A stretch of 52,487 nt of DNA from Cyanophora paradoxa (taxonomy: Eukaryota > Glaucocystophyceae > Cyanophorales > Cyanophoraceae): contig QPMI01000276.1 of the NCBI GenBank assembly GCA_004431415.1, positions 1 to 52,487 of the forward strand, written 5' to 3'. Both the position numbers and the translations under genes were made by a program. Positions within the stretch are counted from its first letter, which is position 1. Every line of letters starts with the position of its first letter. The notes beneath the pieces were generated by a model. That model did no database searches and had not been told where the DNA came from. It was given only the letters and a program-made list of their open reading frames with translations. Below are positions 35,601 to 45,483 of this stretch, piece after piece.

Positions 35601-37574
35601 GCGGGCAGCCTCAAGGTCGTCTCGTCGGGCGGCTGGACCGGGCCGCTGTCGATCCCGCTCCCGGCCCCTCCGACGACTCTGCCGTCCGCCGCGGACGCCA
35701 GCGCGCACGTCTCCGACCAAGTCTGGACGTACGACGTCGCGTCCGATAGCTGGACCAAGATGAACGTCACCCAGCCGTACAAGAGCATCGGGTCGGCCTG
35801 CGTCTGGGACGAATACCAGCAGATCTACTGCACAGGTGTGCATCCGCAGTCGATGTTTACACTCAACCCTAGATCCACATGCATATTGTAATTATATTAT
35901 TATTCTTCGCTTGGAAATCCGTATCGACGTCGACTCTACGGATACTTTGCGTTGGCGTCACCGGGGCACATGAATTCGTTCGTCTGATGTCCGCATAGGG
36001 GGATGGAGCAACGTTGGGGGAGAACGAGATGGTCTCTGGTCCTACGATGTATCATTTACAACGACCACTGTTTTGCCTAAGATGCCGAACGGATTTACAG
36101 GTGCTGAGTATTGCTATTTCGAATTCAGACGAACTCCACTCAATTTTCAAATATGCATGCAGGGCACGTAATGGCTTTTTATAATGGGCTCATTTACGTG
36201 CGCTTTCCCACACGCTATTCCTTCTGGGTGCACGAGCGCTCGGCTTGTGATCGAACACATCCAGGTCACTGGAGGGATGCACACCTCGGGCACTGGTGGC
36301 GCTCTGGTGAAGTGCGCATGCGCCTCCCTCACGCCTCGAGCTCGCCTGCAGCCGAGAAGCAGTTCTAACAGCTTCAAATTCTCGATGGCCGCCCAGGTAC
36401 GACCCCGCGTTCGGCTGGAGCAGGGACCTCTCGGGTCCCGTGACCCCCGGCGTGGTGCTCACGAACCACTACGCATACACCCGCGTCGGGTCGCGCCTCT
36501 TCGTCGCGTGGGGCGTCTACCACCGCAACGCCACCATCCACTCGCTGGATCTTGCTCTCCCCGCGCCCAAAACATGGAGGCAGGTCGCCAACTTCTACCC
36601 GTCAATACAAAAGGCGTACGGAGAATCGTACGGCGCCGCGCTCGGCACCTGCGGACAGTACCTCCTCGTCGCCGCTACGGGGCTGCGGCCGATGTTGCTG
36701 GATTCTCAAAGTGCGCTCTTTCGATTAGCCTCTTTGTTTCCCATATGGACCCACCTGGGCGAATTTTTAAAAATCGTCTAGCTGGAGCGATTGTTGCGGA
36801 CGGGGCAAGCGCAACCAATGACGGCGACCAACTCGATTACAAGGATGGTCCGCTCTCTTCTCGCTTTATTCACATACACGCGTTAAATGCCGAAACAAAA
36901 CGCTAATATACAGGGATTTACGGGACGGTGACGGACGGGTCTGCGTGTACATTGTGCGTCGCGGTTTTGAAATTCAAAGCTGCAATTGCAACTTCGCGCG
37001 CAAATTAAAATTGAATCCTTTAAATATAGACCGATGTGTCAGTAGCACGCTAAACGGTTCTTGTCGTTCCTGGCAGATTCGTAGGCCTTGGAACCGATCA
37101 AGCAAACTCCAGCATCAACTTGTCTATGTACAAGATCAACGGTCTGCCCAATCGTCATTGGTATCGCAAATGCATCGTTCAATCTCGTTCTCACGAATAC
37201 ACTGCTTGTTTGGATGATCAGGAACGTTTCCGGCGAGCGGGGCGCCCTCCGTGACGGAGATCCGCGTCGCGAATACGACGCAGTCTTCAACAACGCTGCT
37301 AGTCCGCTTCGGGTTTGCAGGCGACGCGGCCGTCACGGAGGCGGCGGCCTCCTGCGCCCTGTACAACGCCACCACCGGGTCCGGAGAGGTAGTCTGGACC
37401 GGGCGAATGGCGGTTCTCAGCGACCAGGGCTATGCGCGCTTCGAAGTGGCTGGTCTTGCCTCGGACAGCACCTACATGTGCAGGTGACGGGCACGCTGCG
37501 CGGGGCGGGTCAGCACACTCTCTAACGAGAGATCAGTGCAAATGCGACTAGCCCATTGGGAGATTCCGGCAATG
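32670..37574 (+). CDS. Secreted or surface protein with fibronectin III and kelch-like domains
   Basis: A hydrophobic signal-like segment (AVLLTFQVLLLQLVAGQL, about 32,840-32,890) is followed by Cys- and Asn-X-Thr-rich extracellular modules. Fibronectin III-like units include LFSFAAG-type strands near 33,000. A clear unit lies at 35,160-35,455 with RPIAAAPTDLVG and ending TCTANATNSVGISDNAIV. Another near 37,220-37,560 ends STYMCR and then, after a one-base shift, STLSNERSVQMR. Kelch-like blades include KLFYYGGAMANGT, GPLFVIVGGRDYG, VWTYDVASDSWTKM and GGWSNVGGERDGLWSYDV. Introns are longer than in the other genes. Many N-glycosylation motifs fit a cell-surface role, perhaps adhesion. The start is uncertain. 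The reading frame continues right up to the edge of the AT-rich element, so the gene seems to be interrupted or truncated there. Confidence 0.65.
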
Positions 37575-37862
37575 TCACACATAGTAAAATGCGGAGTTTT
37601 AACCCTCGGCTTAATCTTAATTGATTTTGTTGATATATATCGTATATTCTATTTCAATCAATCGATAATCTGTGTATATCTTATCGAATATTCATTTATT
37701 TCGATTATTTTGTATTCTTTTCGATATTTTATCGTAAATTTCTCTTATTTTCCGATTAGTCTTACTGAGTTAATCGATAATCTGTATATATTTCCGAATA
37801 ATATAACTGAATCTCAATTAGATCTTGCCTCTGGTTAAAACTCCGCATTTTACTATGTGTGA
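37575..37862. repeat. 30-base perfect inverted repeat enclosing an AT-rich loop
   Basis: Positions 37,575-37,604 and 37,833-37,862 are exact reverse complements (TCACACATAGTAAAATGCGG at the outer left side). The 228 bases between them are AT-rich with internal near-repeats of AATCGATAATCTGT. The structure marks the switch from host to element. It could be a small fold-back transposon or part of the element's end. Confidence 0.85.
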
Positions 37863-38113
37863 TTGGTCTTTTTGTTAATTGATTTAATCGATATTATATT
37901 CATGTACTTTCTCGATTAAATTTAATTAAATTTAATTCATTTAATCGGAAATATATCGCTTAACTCGATTAAGATCCATAAATGATTCATTTGTTTAATA
38001 AAACAAATAGATCTCTTATTGAATTCAATCGTAATTATACATGAAACTTATATGATTTTATCATTGTTTTATTGAGTCTAAGGGGGGACCCTTAGGATTT
38101 TTGAAATAATTGG

Positions 38114-38204
38114 GTGTCACAGGTGTCACAGGTCCATCCCAAACTTTTGAAAATTCATTCTTTATAGGAGAAACTTTGGGATAAACCTGTGACACCTGTG
38201 ACAC
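38114..38204. repeat. GTGTCACAGG hairpin, copy A
   Basis: Left arm GTGTCACAGGTGTCACAGG then TCCATCCCAAAC; right arm GGGAT, AAA, then CCTGTGACACCTGTGACAC. Each arm holds two tandem units of a 10-base box, and the arms pair over about 34 bases with few mismatches. The 116 bases starting here recur 185 bases further on. Confidence 0.9.
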
Positions 38205-38298
38205 ATACCATATTTAGTAAGGATCTCTTTTATAATGAAAAACTCAGTAATAATCTTATCTATGTATTTCTAATTAAATGAATAAATGATTTAATCGA

Positions 38299-38389
38299 GT
38301 GTCACGGGTGTCACAGGTCCATCCCAAACTTTTGAAAATTCACTCTTTATAGGAGAAACTTTGGGATAAACCTGTGACACCTGTGACAC
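38299..38389. repeat. GTGTCACAGG hairpin, copy B
   Basis: Same length (91 bases) and layout as the copy at 38,114, with a C-to-G type change in the first box (GTGTCACGGG). The similarity continues into the downstream ACATACCATATT..AGTAAGGA sequence. Confidence 0.9.
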
Positions 38390-38823
38390 ATACCATATTC
38401 AGTAAGGACCTCTTATATTGTGAAAATCTCAGTGTTAGTTGGTGTAGTTGATTCAAAAAATGCATTTTATACTCTGATTCATTGTTATTTCCTGTGAAAT
38501 TTGAGTCAACTCAACCCACTTAGTCAACCCTTGCATTGAATTCGTAACAAAATCCATATACTATTACTACTTTTACGATTAATATGAGTCAACCTTGAGT
38601 CCACTTTAATATAAATATTATATAATAGGGGAATCAAGGGGAGATGCTTATAAACATATGAATTATTGAGCCTATGATACTTACATCGTCAGGCAGGCCT
38701 CGTTAAGAGGATTCCGAATCTGTTTTTGGTTTTGTCACATGATGAGTTGGTGAAGAGATACATGCATTTTAGTGTTTTGTATGTGGTTTAATGATATGAT
38801 GTCATAATGCATGGGTTTTCGTC

Positions 38824-38923
38824 AACAGTTAAATGAACAGTTAAGTGGACACCGTTTCACGATAAACGAGTAGACACTGCCTACTCCCAACAGGTGTCCA
38901 CTTAACTGTTCACTTAATTGTTC
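38824..38923. repeat. Inverted repeat GAACAGTTAAGTGGACACC with flanking direct copy
   Basis: A perfect 19-base arm pair (38,835-38,853 and 38,893-38,911) extends with mismatches to about 30 bases. A partial direct copy, TTAACTGTTCACTTATCTGT, follows at 39,011-39,030. The GTTCACTTA-type box is thus present several times. Confidence 0.85.
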
Positions 38924-39401
38924 GCAATTTGCTTCATTGTCTTTCAATAGCTTTCCCGCATATCTTGTTTTCAATTGTTGTTGCAGTACACTATTACAAT
39001 AGTTGTCTCGTTAACTGTTCACTTATCTGTTCGCTGCGGAAAAAAGACGATGACGGACGTGTTATGTTACGAAATGATGTCATAATGACGATGCATATGT
39101 ATATGATATATATGACACACCATCGAACTCGGGAGATCATGACGATCACGGCGATATATATATGTTATGTGTTTATGATACATCATTATTACATCATTAT
39201 GATGCATCATTCCGAAATCTCGAAAAATCGATAATCGGCATCTTCAAACGCTTGTATCTCATCACCAGATTATCAAATCGCAACGTTCTGCATATCGCTG
39301 TGAAGCGCTTGAAAAGATCTACAAGACAATGTGTATATCATATGCATATATGTATATCAGTCATACATATATTTGGAAAAAACGAGTTTTCGGCTAGCAA
39401 A

Positions 39402-39704
39402 CTAGCTAGTTTTGGTCCTCTCTCTTAGTGTTCTTTGAGGTTTAGGGGCTGTATATGACTCCTTAGTAGTCTGAAAGTCACTATACCATCTCTGGCTATT
39501 CACTTCTGAAAGTTTCTGTGTGCCTGCTATGGTGAGCTTTTTGAGTTCCCTATTAACTTTCCCAGCCTTCTCCTTCCTAGCCTCTATCAAAGGCTTATCT
39601 GGGACTTCATTAGCAGCTTCTATGCCTTCTCTCCTTATAGCAGCATCAACCCTAGCTTCCTCTTTAGCTTGCTCTAAGGCATCTACTGTAGGGTTTCCAG
39701 ATAC
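39402..39704 (-). CDS. Charged C-terminal extension of the integrase, or separate small protein
   Basis: An open frame of about 100 codons, without a Met near its beginning, rich in Glu, Ala, Lys and Arg (ALEQAKEEARVDAAIRREG, then EARKEKAGKVNRELKKL). It overlaps the end of the integrase in another frame. The lack of a start and the good composition suggest that it is the integrase tail reached after a further frame slip. It could instead be a separate gene starting at an internal Met (about 39,590). No family is recognised. Confidence 0.4.
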   Translation of the reverse strand, partial: VSGNPTVDALEQAKEEARVDAAIRREGIEAANEVPDKPLIEARKEKAGKVNRELKKLTIAGTQKLSEVNSQRWYSDFQTTKESYTAPKPQRTLRERTKTS

Positions 39705-40785
39705 TCAACTGCATTCACAGGCAACAGCTCATGGAAAGCAAACCTGTTATCTATGATCTCTCCAGTGGGACTCTTTAGCTTAAACTTAAAGCCTTCCCTA
39801 CTATCAACAGTGTAAACCATCCTAGACCAATTGTTACCCTGTTTAGCAAAGGGTTCTTCTCTACTTTCACTCTAACAAACATGCCAGGCTGCATGGTATC
39901 AAGATAAGCTATTGATTTCTTGAATCTTTCATCTTCTAATCCTACTATATACCTATAATGCTCCTCTGTAGTTTCACCTGGCTTCATCTTAGTAGCTGAG
40001 TGAACTGTATTATTGTAATTAAACTCAATATCACCCAACACATCAAAGAATCTAGCTGTGTTATTAGCTATGCAGTAGTTTGTGATCAATCTCTTAATCT
40101 GCTTGTTAAAGGCTTCAATTCGACCTTGGCTCCTATGGTCTGCAGTTCCACTCACTTGGTGTTCTATGTATTTACTAGATAAATACTCCTGGAATATTCG
40201 ATTTTGGAATTCACTCCCAGCATCTGATTGAACCTTTACTATGGGTCTTGCTACTCTCATCTCAAGCTGTTTAAATGCAGCTAATGTAGTGAGAGCTGAT
40301 TTATCCCTTATAGGTATGATATATCCAGTTCTCAGTGTTGATTCCATTGCAGTCATAAATGTATCATAGCCATTGTTTTGTTTCTTATAAGCTGGGAAAA
40401 AGAGCAAATCAATCACATAGGTATCAAGGGGTTGCCTTATTGGAACCATGGGATCTCTCTTTCTAGATATAGCAGGTGCATTGATCTGAACTACCTCTTG
40501 CTTTTTATAGAACTCTTGCAACTGCTTGTAGGATTCATCTGGTAACTCAGCCCTCATAGCTTGAAGCCCTTTGTAACCAGTTCTCACATCATAGAATCTC
40601 TTGGCAATCTTGCTAGTTTCTTTCACTGCAATAGCAACTGGGATCTCTACTGGGACAAGCTCTTTCATTTCAGACTTTTTAACAATTCGAGATTCCCCTT
40701 TTTCCTCCTTTGGAACTGTGATAGGCAGTAGGTTACCTTGCAGTTGCTCAGTGGTTCTCCTAACTATTCTTCCAGTTGCTGGCAT
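39683..40785 (-). CDS. rve-family (retroviral-type) DDE integrase, one frame break
   Basis: Inserts the element into the host genome. The catalytic core shows the three acidic residues in LDTYVIDLLFFPAYK, VQSDAGSEFQN and QGRIEAFNKQIKRL, preceded by an N-terminal region with KGLQAMRAELPDESYKQL and followed by FNYNNTVHSATKMKPGE, typical of Polinton and mavirus integrases. The uninterrupted frame ends at 39,775 with a non-family tail. One base more in the GGG run at 39,851-39,853 would open a frame with the expected SH3/chromo-like end (WSRMVYTV, then FAFHELLPVNA), stopping at 39,683. It lies just downstream of the polymerase on the same strand, separated by only a few bases, so the two may be co-transcribed. 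Confidence 0.87.
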
Positions 40786-40788
40786 CTC

Positions 40789-43700
40789 TTAATTAAAAGG
40801 AACAGAATTAATACCATCTGGTAAGATGTATCTCTTTGCATCAAAGCAGTTTAGGGCAACCCTTCTACTCACGGTATCTATTATTGTGTGATCTGCCCTT
40901 CTCTTCTGCTTTGCAGTCACAGTCTTGCTGATACCTGCAAATAAACACTGCTTAAAATCATTAAATTGGAGTTCCTCAGTGGAAGTCCCAGAGAGCTTAC
41001 TCCTCTCAATCTCAGCAGTTCTGAAACTGTAAACTTTTGCTCTCAGACCTACATACTCCAATATTGCAGAGCCAGGCATTTCATTTTTGTATTTACCTGG
41101 GGTCATTCTGTTAGATCCCCTAGGTCCAAGGCATAAGATATATTCTCTATATCTTTTTGTAAGGTCTTAGATTCAATATATAGACAGAAGGAGTCAGTAT
41201 CATGGAATAGTAACTTTGCTTTTGTCCATTGGGACCTTACAGTATCATAGAAGAACTGGTAATTATGCAGTTTGGCTGCATCCAAAACATAAGCCCCAAT
41301 TGCAACAGGCTTATCTAGTTTCACATGCTTTGTGTAAAACTCAAAGGCAACTGCTTTTTCGTTTATGGGACTTGTTGATTTCACCAATGGGAAGCTGCAT
41401 ATTTCATAAACAGTTTCTCACTGTTTGCAATCTTAACCACAGATCTACCTCTGCAAGATTCAATGCATTTCCCATAGATTGAGTTATTCATGAGTTTATA
41501 GAAATCAGCCTCGAATTTATTCACTGCTTTCCTTCTCATCTCAGTATTCAGCTCAATGTAGGGTTTCATTACAGGAGCCACAGTAAATGAGAGGACCCTG
41601 TGAATTTTCTTTAATTTCACACCTTTGTCCAACAGATATTGCAGAAGAGGCTCAGAAATCACATAGTTTGCCACAGAACCAAAGGTTGCAGTTAGCTTAG
41701 GGGTCTTATCAAGCTCTTCTCCTGAAAGATCCAACAGGCTCTTTTGATATTGTGATAATTCCGCATATTCTACTATTTTCTTGTTAATAATTAGGGGAAA
41801 TCACTGTGGTCTAGATATAGCCTTATTGGGTATTCCAGATCAACTTCCAGGAAACTGGATCTGTTATCTTGTGGGTTGAATTCGGTCTCCCATCTAAAAT
41901 CACCAACTGGAATTGGCTGACTCAAACAGTAGCCATACAAGTTGTTAGCATCAAACAGCATAATGTGGGAGTTCTCACCATCAGCCTCAGCATACCTACA
42001 AGGCATTGTTGCAAAGCCACCCCTGATTCCCCTCTCAACAAATTCGTATTGCTCTACATCACTTATAAGCTCTATTTTTGCCTCGGTGGTCCTAAGCATA
42101 GCATCCCAAGATAACCCAGGTGCAGATACATAATGAACTGGGTCAAGTCCATATACTGAGTGTGAAAGCCTTCTGAAGGCTTGGAATTTGTTCATTAACT
42201 CATCTACATCAGCAGCTCCAAAATCCATGAAATTGCTTGCATCAATGAACTTGTAAAGACCCCATTGCAATGAAAGGTATTGATCAAAGTTTTTCGAAAG
42301 GATTTCGATTCGCTTTTTATCACCCATGCCTGCTATTTTTCTGAAAATGAATGTCCCACAGTCATCCATTTGGTCAACAACTACTGCAACTTTGGTTTGC
42401 TTTGAGATTCTCCTATGGAGATTGCAGTTTCTGCATGCAGGAGCAATATAATGACCTGTGTGGTGATCATGATCCCTGCATTTGAAGTTCTCCTTAGTGA
42501 ACCTCTCACTGCAAAGGTAACAGTGTTTGGTAGCTCTGTAAATTGCTTTCTGCTCATCTGTGAGTTCATTCATAGGAATGTTGGTAAACAGGAAATCGAT
42601 TAGTTCTCTTGCTTTGGACTCCAAGCATTCAAAGAGACCTCCCATTGGATCCTGACCCTCAAATCGAAACTCCTGAACATCTGCCCCAGTGACTACTCTC
42701 AGGTTGACTGCTGAGACTTCTCTCTTGGATTTTGATGCATCAATGGGGATGCTTCTATGTTCAATCTTGCAGTATACCACAACAGGAAGCCACACAGTTT
42801 TCCTGAGGTTTTTCAGTCCAAACTCTATGGTGGTCTCAGGCTTAGGAGTGATTCCCTTTGAGAGTCTCCAATCAATGCATCTGTTTGAGTCCACATGAGC
42901 AGTGAGTTTAGCCTCAGACCTGAATCGAGATAAGCATGTGTCACAGTAGTGTAACTTTTGATCCTTGGTTTTATCAAGGGCAACTCTGAGAAGTCTTGAA
43001 AGGGACATGATTGTAATATAGTGACCATTCCCTTCATCATCATGAATGAGCATCAGATTAATCTTTTGCTTTCTGCCTGGGTTGCTGGATTGATGTAGGG
43101 GATATATAACATCTCGATCCATTCCAAATATGTTTATGCTGATGCCTGCATTTTGAGATTCGAATTTATCAATGATTTCAGCATCACAGGGAACAGGGAA
43201 TGGGATGTTATCGAAATTGAGAGCCAGAGGATTGTATGTAGTTGGTGAGTATTTCCATTTGCGATATTGTGTTAGCTCACTTCTCTTGTGGGAATTCACA
43301 TCTTTCCTATGGATCCATGCCAAAACTGCATTTTCGAAGCAAGAATCATCAATATTTCGAATATTCACTGTGGCTCTCTTGGCTGCAATTGAATCAGGTG
43401 TTTTAACATAGCAACCACCAGTTGGGGCATAACTCATAATAGCAACTCTGAGCATTTCGATTCTCTCCAATCGATAGCTATCAACAACATTCATCTGCTC
43501 CTGACACATTTGGGCTGCTTTATTCAGCTCAGTTCGAATATTTCTCGATTTGGTTAATACAAAATAATCGCTGTAAATGTATTTCGATATCCAAACCTGT
43601 GGATTGCTGACTTTTACGAACTTGCAGATAAACGATAAGCGAACTTTGATTGCCCTGAATTGATCTAGACTGTCTCTTAAACGTTTTGGTAGAGAGGTTG

Positions 43701-44030
43701 CAATTCTATCTAAATATTCAATCACATCAACAACAACTTCCCTTCTGGCTCTGTAAGTGAGCCAGCGATATAATTCATTCATTGCTGTACCATCTTCTGC
43801 CTCTGGTTCTATTTGCCTCAGGCGATCGAGTTCATCAAGAGTTTCAACTTTATCATAGAGGTTATTGGCTTTTCTGGTTAATTTCGCTAAAGTGGGTCTG
43901 CCCCTTGAAATAAATCCGATTTCCGGTCATATTCAGCCTCTGTAATTTCATGGGCTGCATACAGTGTTCCCAGTAATCCCATGAGTTCCCATTTCTTCTC
44001 TCTAATGAGTCTGTTGCTAATTCGGGGCAT
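40789..44030 (-). CDS. Protein-primed-type family B DNA polymerase, four frame breaks
   Basis: Replicates the element. Reading in order: Met at 44,030 (MPRISNRLIREKKW); an N-terminal region with DDSCFENAVLAWIHR and NLMLIHDDEGNGHYITI as in Polinton polymerases; a Cys/His finger (HYCDTCLSRF); a recombination-endonuclease-VII-like knuckle (CYLCSERF, then CRDHDHHTGHYIAPACRNCN); motif A region LFDANNLYGYCLSQPIP; motif B KLMNNSIYGK; motif C FHDTDSF; and VGLRAKVYS near the end. About 1,080 codons in all, the usual size. The frame breaks at CCCC 43,901-43,904, GGGG 41,794-41,797, GGG 41,389-41,391 and CCCC 41,117-41,120. Each would be cured by one more base in the run. All catalytic motifs are present, so this looks like a sequencing artefact or a very young decay. 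Confidence 0.9.
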
Positions 44031-44141
44031 AGTTCCTAACTTGTTCCTACTAAAAGGGGAGGTTTTAAATGGGGATATTCCGAACGCAAAAATTTGATGA
44101 AAACTACTTAAAGAAATATCTTCTATATATATAAAAGGACA
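44031..44141. promoter_or_regulatory. Divergent promoter with TCTA/TATA motif
   Basis: The 111 bases separate the polymerase (-) from the zinc protein (+). On the plus strand, 44,104-44,139 reads ACTACTTAAAGAAA, then TCTTCTATATATATAAAAGG, only a few bases before the ATG at 44,142. The same block precedes two further genes. The short distance to the ATG does not suit a host Pol II TATA box. Confidence 0.7.
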
Positions 44142-44960
44142 ATGGCAGAGAACAAAGCAACATCTTCTCTGGAACGCTTGAAGGCTACATTAATGTTTCT
44201 TTGTGGATCTAATAACTTTAAAGACTTTGTCGCTTTGGGGAGAAGCAAATATATGAACTCTTTGTATTTGAAACTTGCAAAGTATGATTTGACTCACGAA
44301 AGCCTTCCTCCACACTCAAACAGCTGTGCTTGCAAGCATCATATTGAAGAACAATGCTACATCTTGCATGTGGATAAAAAGATTGTGGTTCTTGTTGGCA
44401 ACTGCTGCATTAAACGATTTATGCCAAATGGTGCAAGGAGGGAAGATATATGCAAGAAATGCGGAGATCGACATAAAAACCGTAAGGATAATTTCTGCAA
44501 TAAGTGCAGGATTATCATAAAGGAGGAGGAATTGGAAAGAAAAAAGCAAATCCAGAAAGAAGCAGAGGAGCGAAAGAAACAACTTGAATTAGAAGAAAGA
44601 GAGCGAAGGCAGAGAGAATTAGAACAAGAAAGAGCAAGGAATAGACATGCAGTTAATCTTTTCCTGATTTGGTGCAACCAGTTCATTCCAAAAATGGATA
44701 ATCTTCGCAGAGATGATATAGAGAGGTTCAGAGAGGGTAGATCTGCATTGATTGAAATGTATGCAGAACTCAGTACAACAAACACATTGGTTGCTGGGTT
44801 TCAGGTGCCTTTTCTTAAAAAAGATATCGCAAAAGGATTAGATTGCAGATGGAATAAGGACAAGAAAACATGGGAGACCTTGGAAATCGAACCATTTGTA
44901 GCATTGCTAGGTAAGCATTTCAAACTTATGTATATTGAGAGATTTGGACAGAGAGGTTAA
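44142..44960 (+). CDS. Zinc-binding coiled-coil protein
   Basis: 272 residues, intact. Residues about 63-95 carry CACKHHIEEQCYILHV and VVLVGNCCIKRF, the Cys/His layout of a small viral zinc-binding domain known from large DNA viruses. A second knuckle, CKKCGDRHKNRKDNFCNKC, follows at about 105-124. Residues 125-165 form a long, highly charged coiled coil of Glu/Arg/Lys. Near the C-terminus AKGLDCRWNKDKKTWE resembles the short DUF5710-type motif found next to replication proteins. First gene of the rightward block with the helicase, so a role in replication or nucleic acid handling is likely, but this is inference. Confidence 0.72.
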   Translation: MAENKATSSLERLKATLMFLCGSNNFKDFVALGRSKYMNSLYLKLAKYDLTHESLPPHSNSCACKHHIEEQCYILHVDKKIVVLVGNCCIKRFMPNGARREDICKKCGDRHKNRKDNFCNKCRIIIKEEELERKKQIQKEAEERKKQLELEERERRQRELEQERARNRHAVNLFLIWCNQFIPKMDNLRRDDIERFREGRSALIEMYAELSTTNTLVAGFQVPFLKKDIAKGLDCRWNKDKKTWETLEIEPFVALLGKHFKLMYIERFGQRG

Positions 44961-44970
44961 AGAACAAAAA

Positions 44971-45003
44971 ATGATTTAAAGAATTCTCTATATATATTAA
45001 GAG
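44971..45003 (+). promoter_or_regulatory. TCTA/TATA promoter, second copy
   Basis: ATGATTTAAAGAAT followed by TCTCTATATATATTAAGAG, 14 bases before the ATG at 45,017. It shares the TTAAAGAA and TCTATATATAT core with the motifs before 44,142 and 45,484. Confidence 0.68.
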
Positions 45004-45016
45004 AGACAGAGGAAAA

Positions 45017-45271
45017 ATGCCACTCAGTGAAGCCCAGAAGAGAGCTATGAAGAGGTACCAGCAAACTGAAAAAGGTAAGGCTCAAATCAAAAAGTTTAAC
45101 GAAAAAATAGCCACACAGCTAAGAGATCTATATCAAACCGATGATACCTATAGAGCCATGAAAATAGCAAGTTCATGTCAGCGAAAGTATGCAGCCAATG
45201 CAGTCTGCTTTGTCAAATATTTGTATGATGTCCCTTACTCAAACAGAGGGAGAAAATCGAAACATGTCTAA
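45017..45271 (+). CDS. Small basic protein of unknown function
   Basis: 84 residues starting MPLSEAQKRAMKRYQQTEKG, Lys/Arg/Gln-rich and mostly helical by composition, ending in a basic RGRKSKHV tail. It has its own TCTA/TATA promoter. Its size and charge suit a DNA-binding or DNA-condensing protein, but no family is recognised. It lies between the zinc protein and the helicase on the same strand. Confidence 0.6.
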   Translation: MPLSEAQKRAMKRYQQTEKGKAQIKKFNEKIATQLRDLYQTDDTYRAMKIASSCQRKYAANAVCFVKYLYDVPYSNRGRKSKHV

Positions 45272-45413
45272 ATTATTTTCCCAGCATATTACTAGGCTGG
45301 GGATATGCTGTTTATTCGCTGAAATACCAATTCATCCTTTTTGTATCTGAACCACTCGATATATCATGTGGATAAATTTCGTAGGGATACTTTCTCGATT
45401 TCCAACAAAAAAT

Positions 45414-45476
45414 GATTGGGGGACCCAAAACTACTTAAAGAAAAATCTTCTATATATATAAAAGGGACCCCCAATC
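45414..45476. promoter_or_regulatory. TCTA/TATA promoter inside a 13-base inverted repeat
   Basis: The block CTACTTAAAGAAAAATCTTC then TATATATATAAAAGG (45,431-45,465) precedes the helicase ATG at 45,484. It is bracketed by GATTGGGGGACCC (45,414-45,426) and GGGACCCCCAATC (45,464-45,476), which pair with one mismatch, so the promoter sits in a hairpin loop. The rest of the 45,272-45,483 gap shows nothing else. Confidence 0.7.
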
Positions 45477-45483
45477 GCTGAAA

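Larger units (their letters stand above)
37863..39401. other. Non-coding left end of the element
   Basis: About 1.5 kb, AT-rich, without credible genes; open frames here are low-complexity. It carries two copies of the GTGTCACAGG hairpin, a second hairpin type and short GAGTCAAC repeats. By position this could be the inner part of a terminal repeat and a replication or packaging control region. Confidence 0.6.

Noticed and set aside
37536-37838. 100-codon plus-strand open frame at the element's left edge
   Set aside because: It is made of Ile/Phe/Tyr/Ser-rich translation of AT-rich DNA and runs through the inverted repeat; no motif or coding-like composition.
38929-39234. 101-codon plus-strand frame rich in Ile, Met, His and Tyr
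   Set aside because: Reflects TATATG-type low-complexity sequence; no promoter block and no family features.
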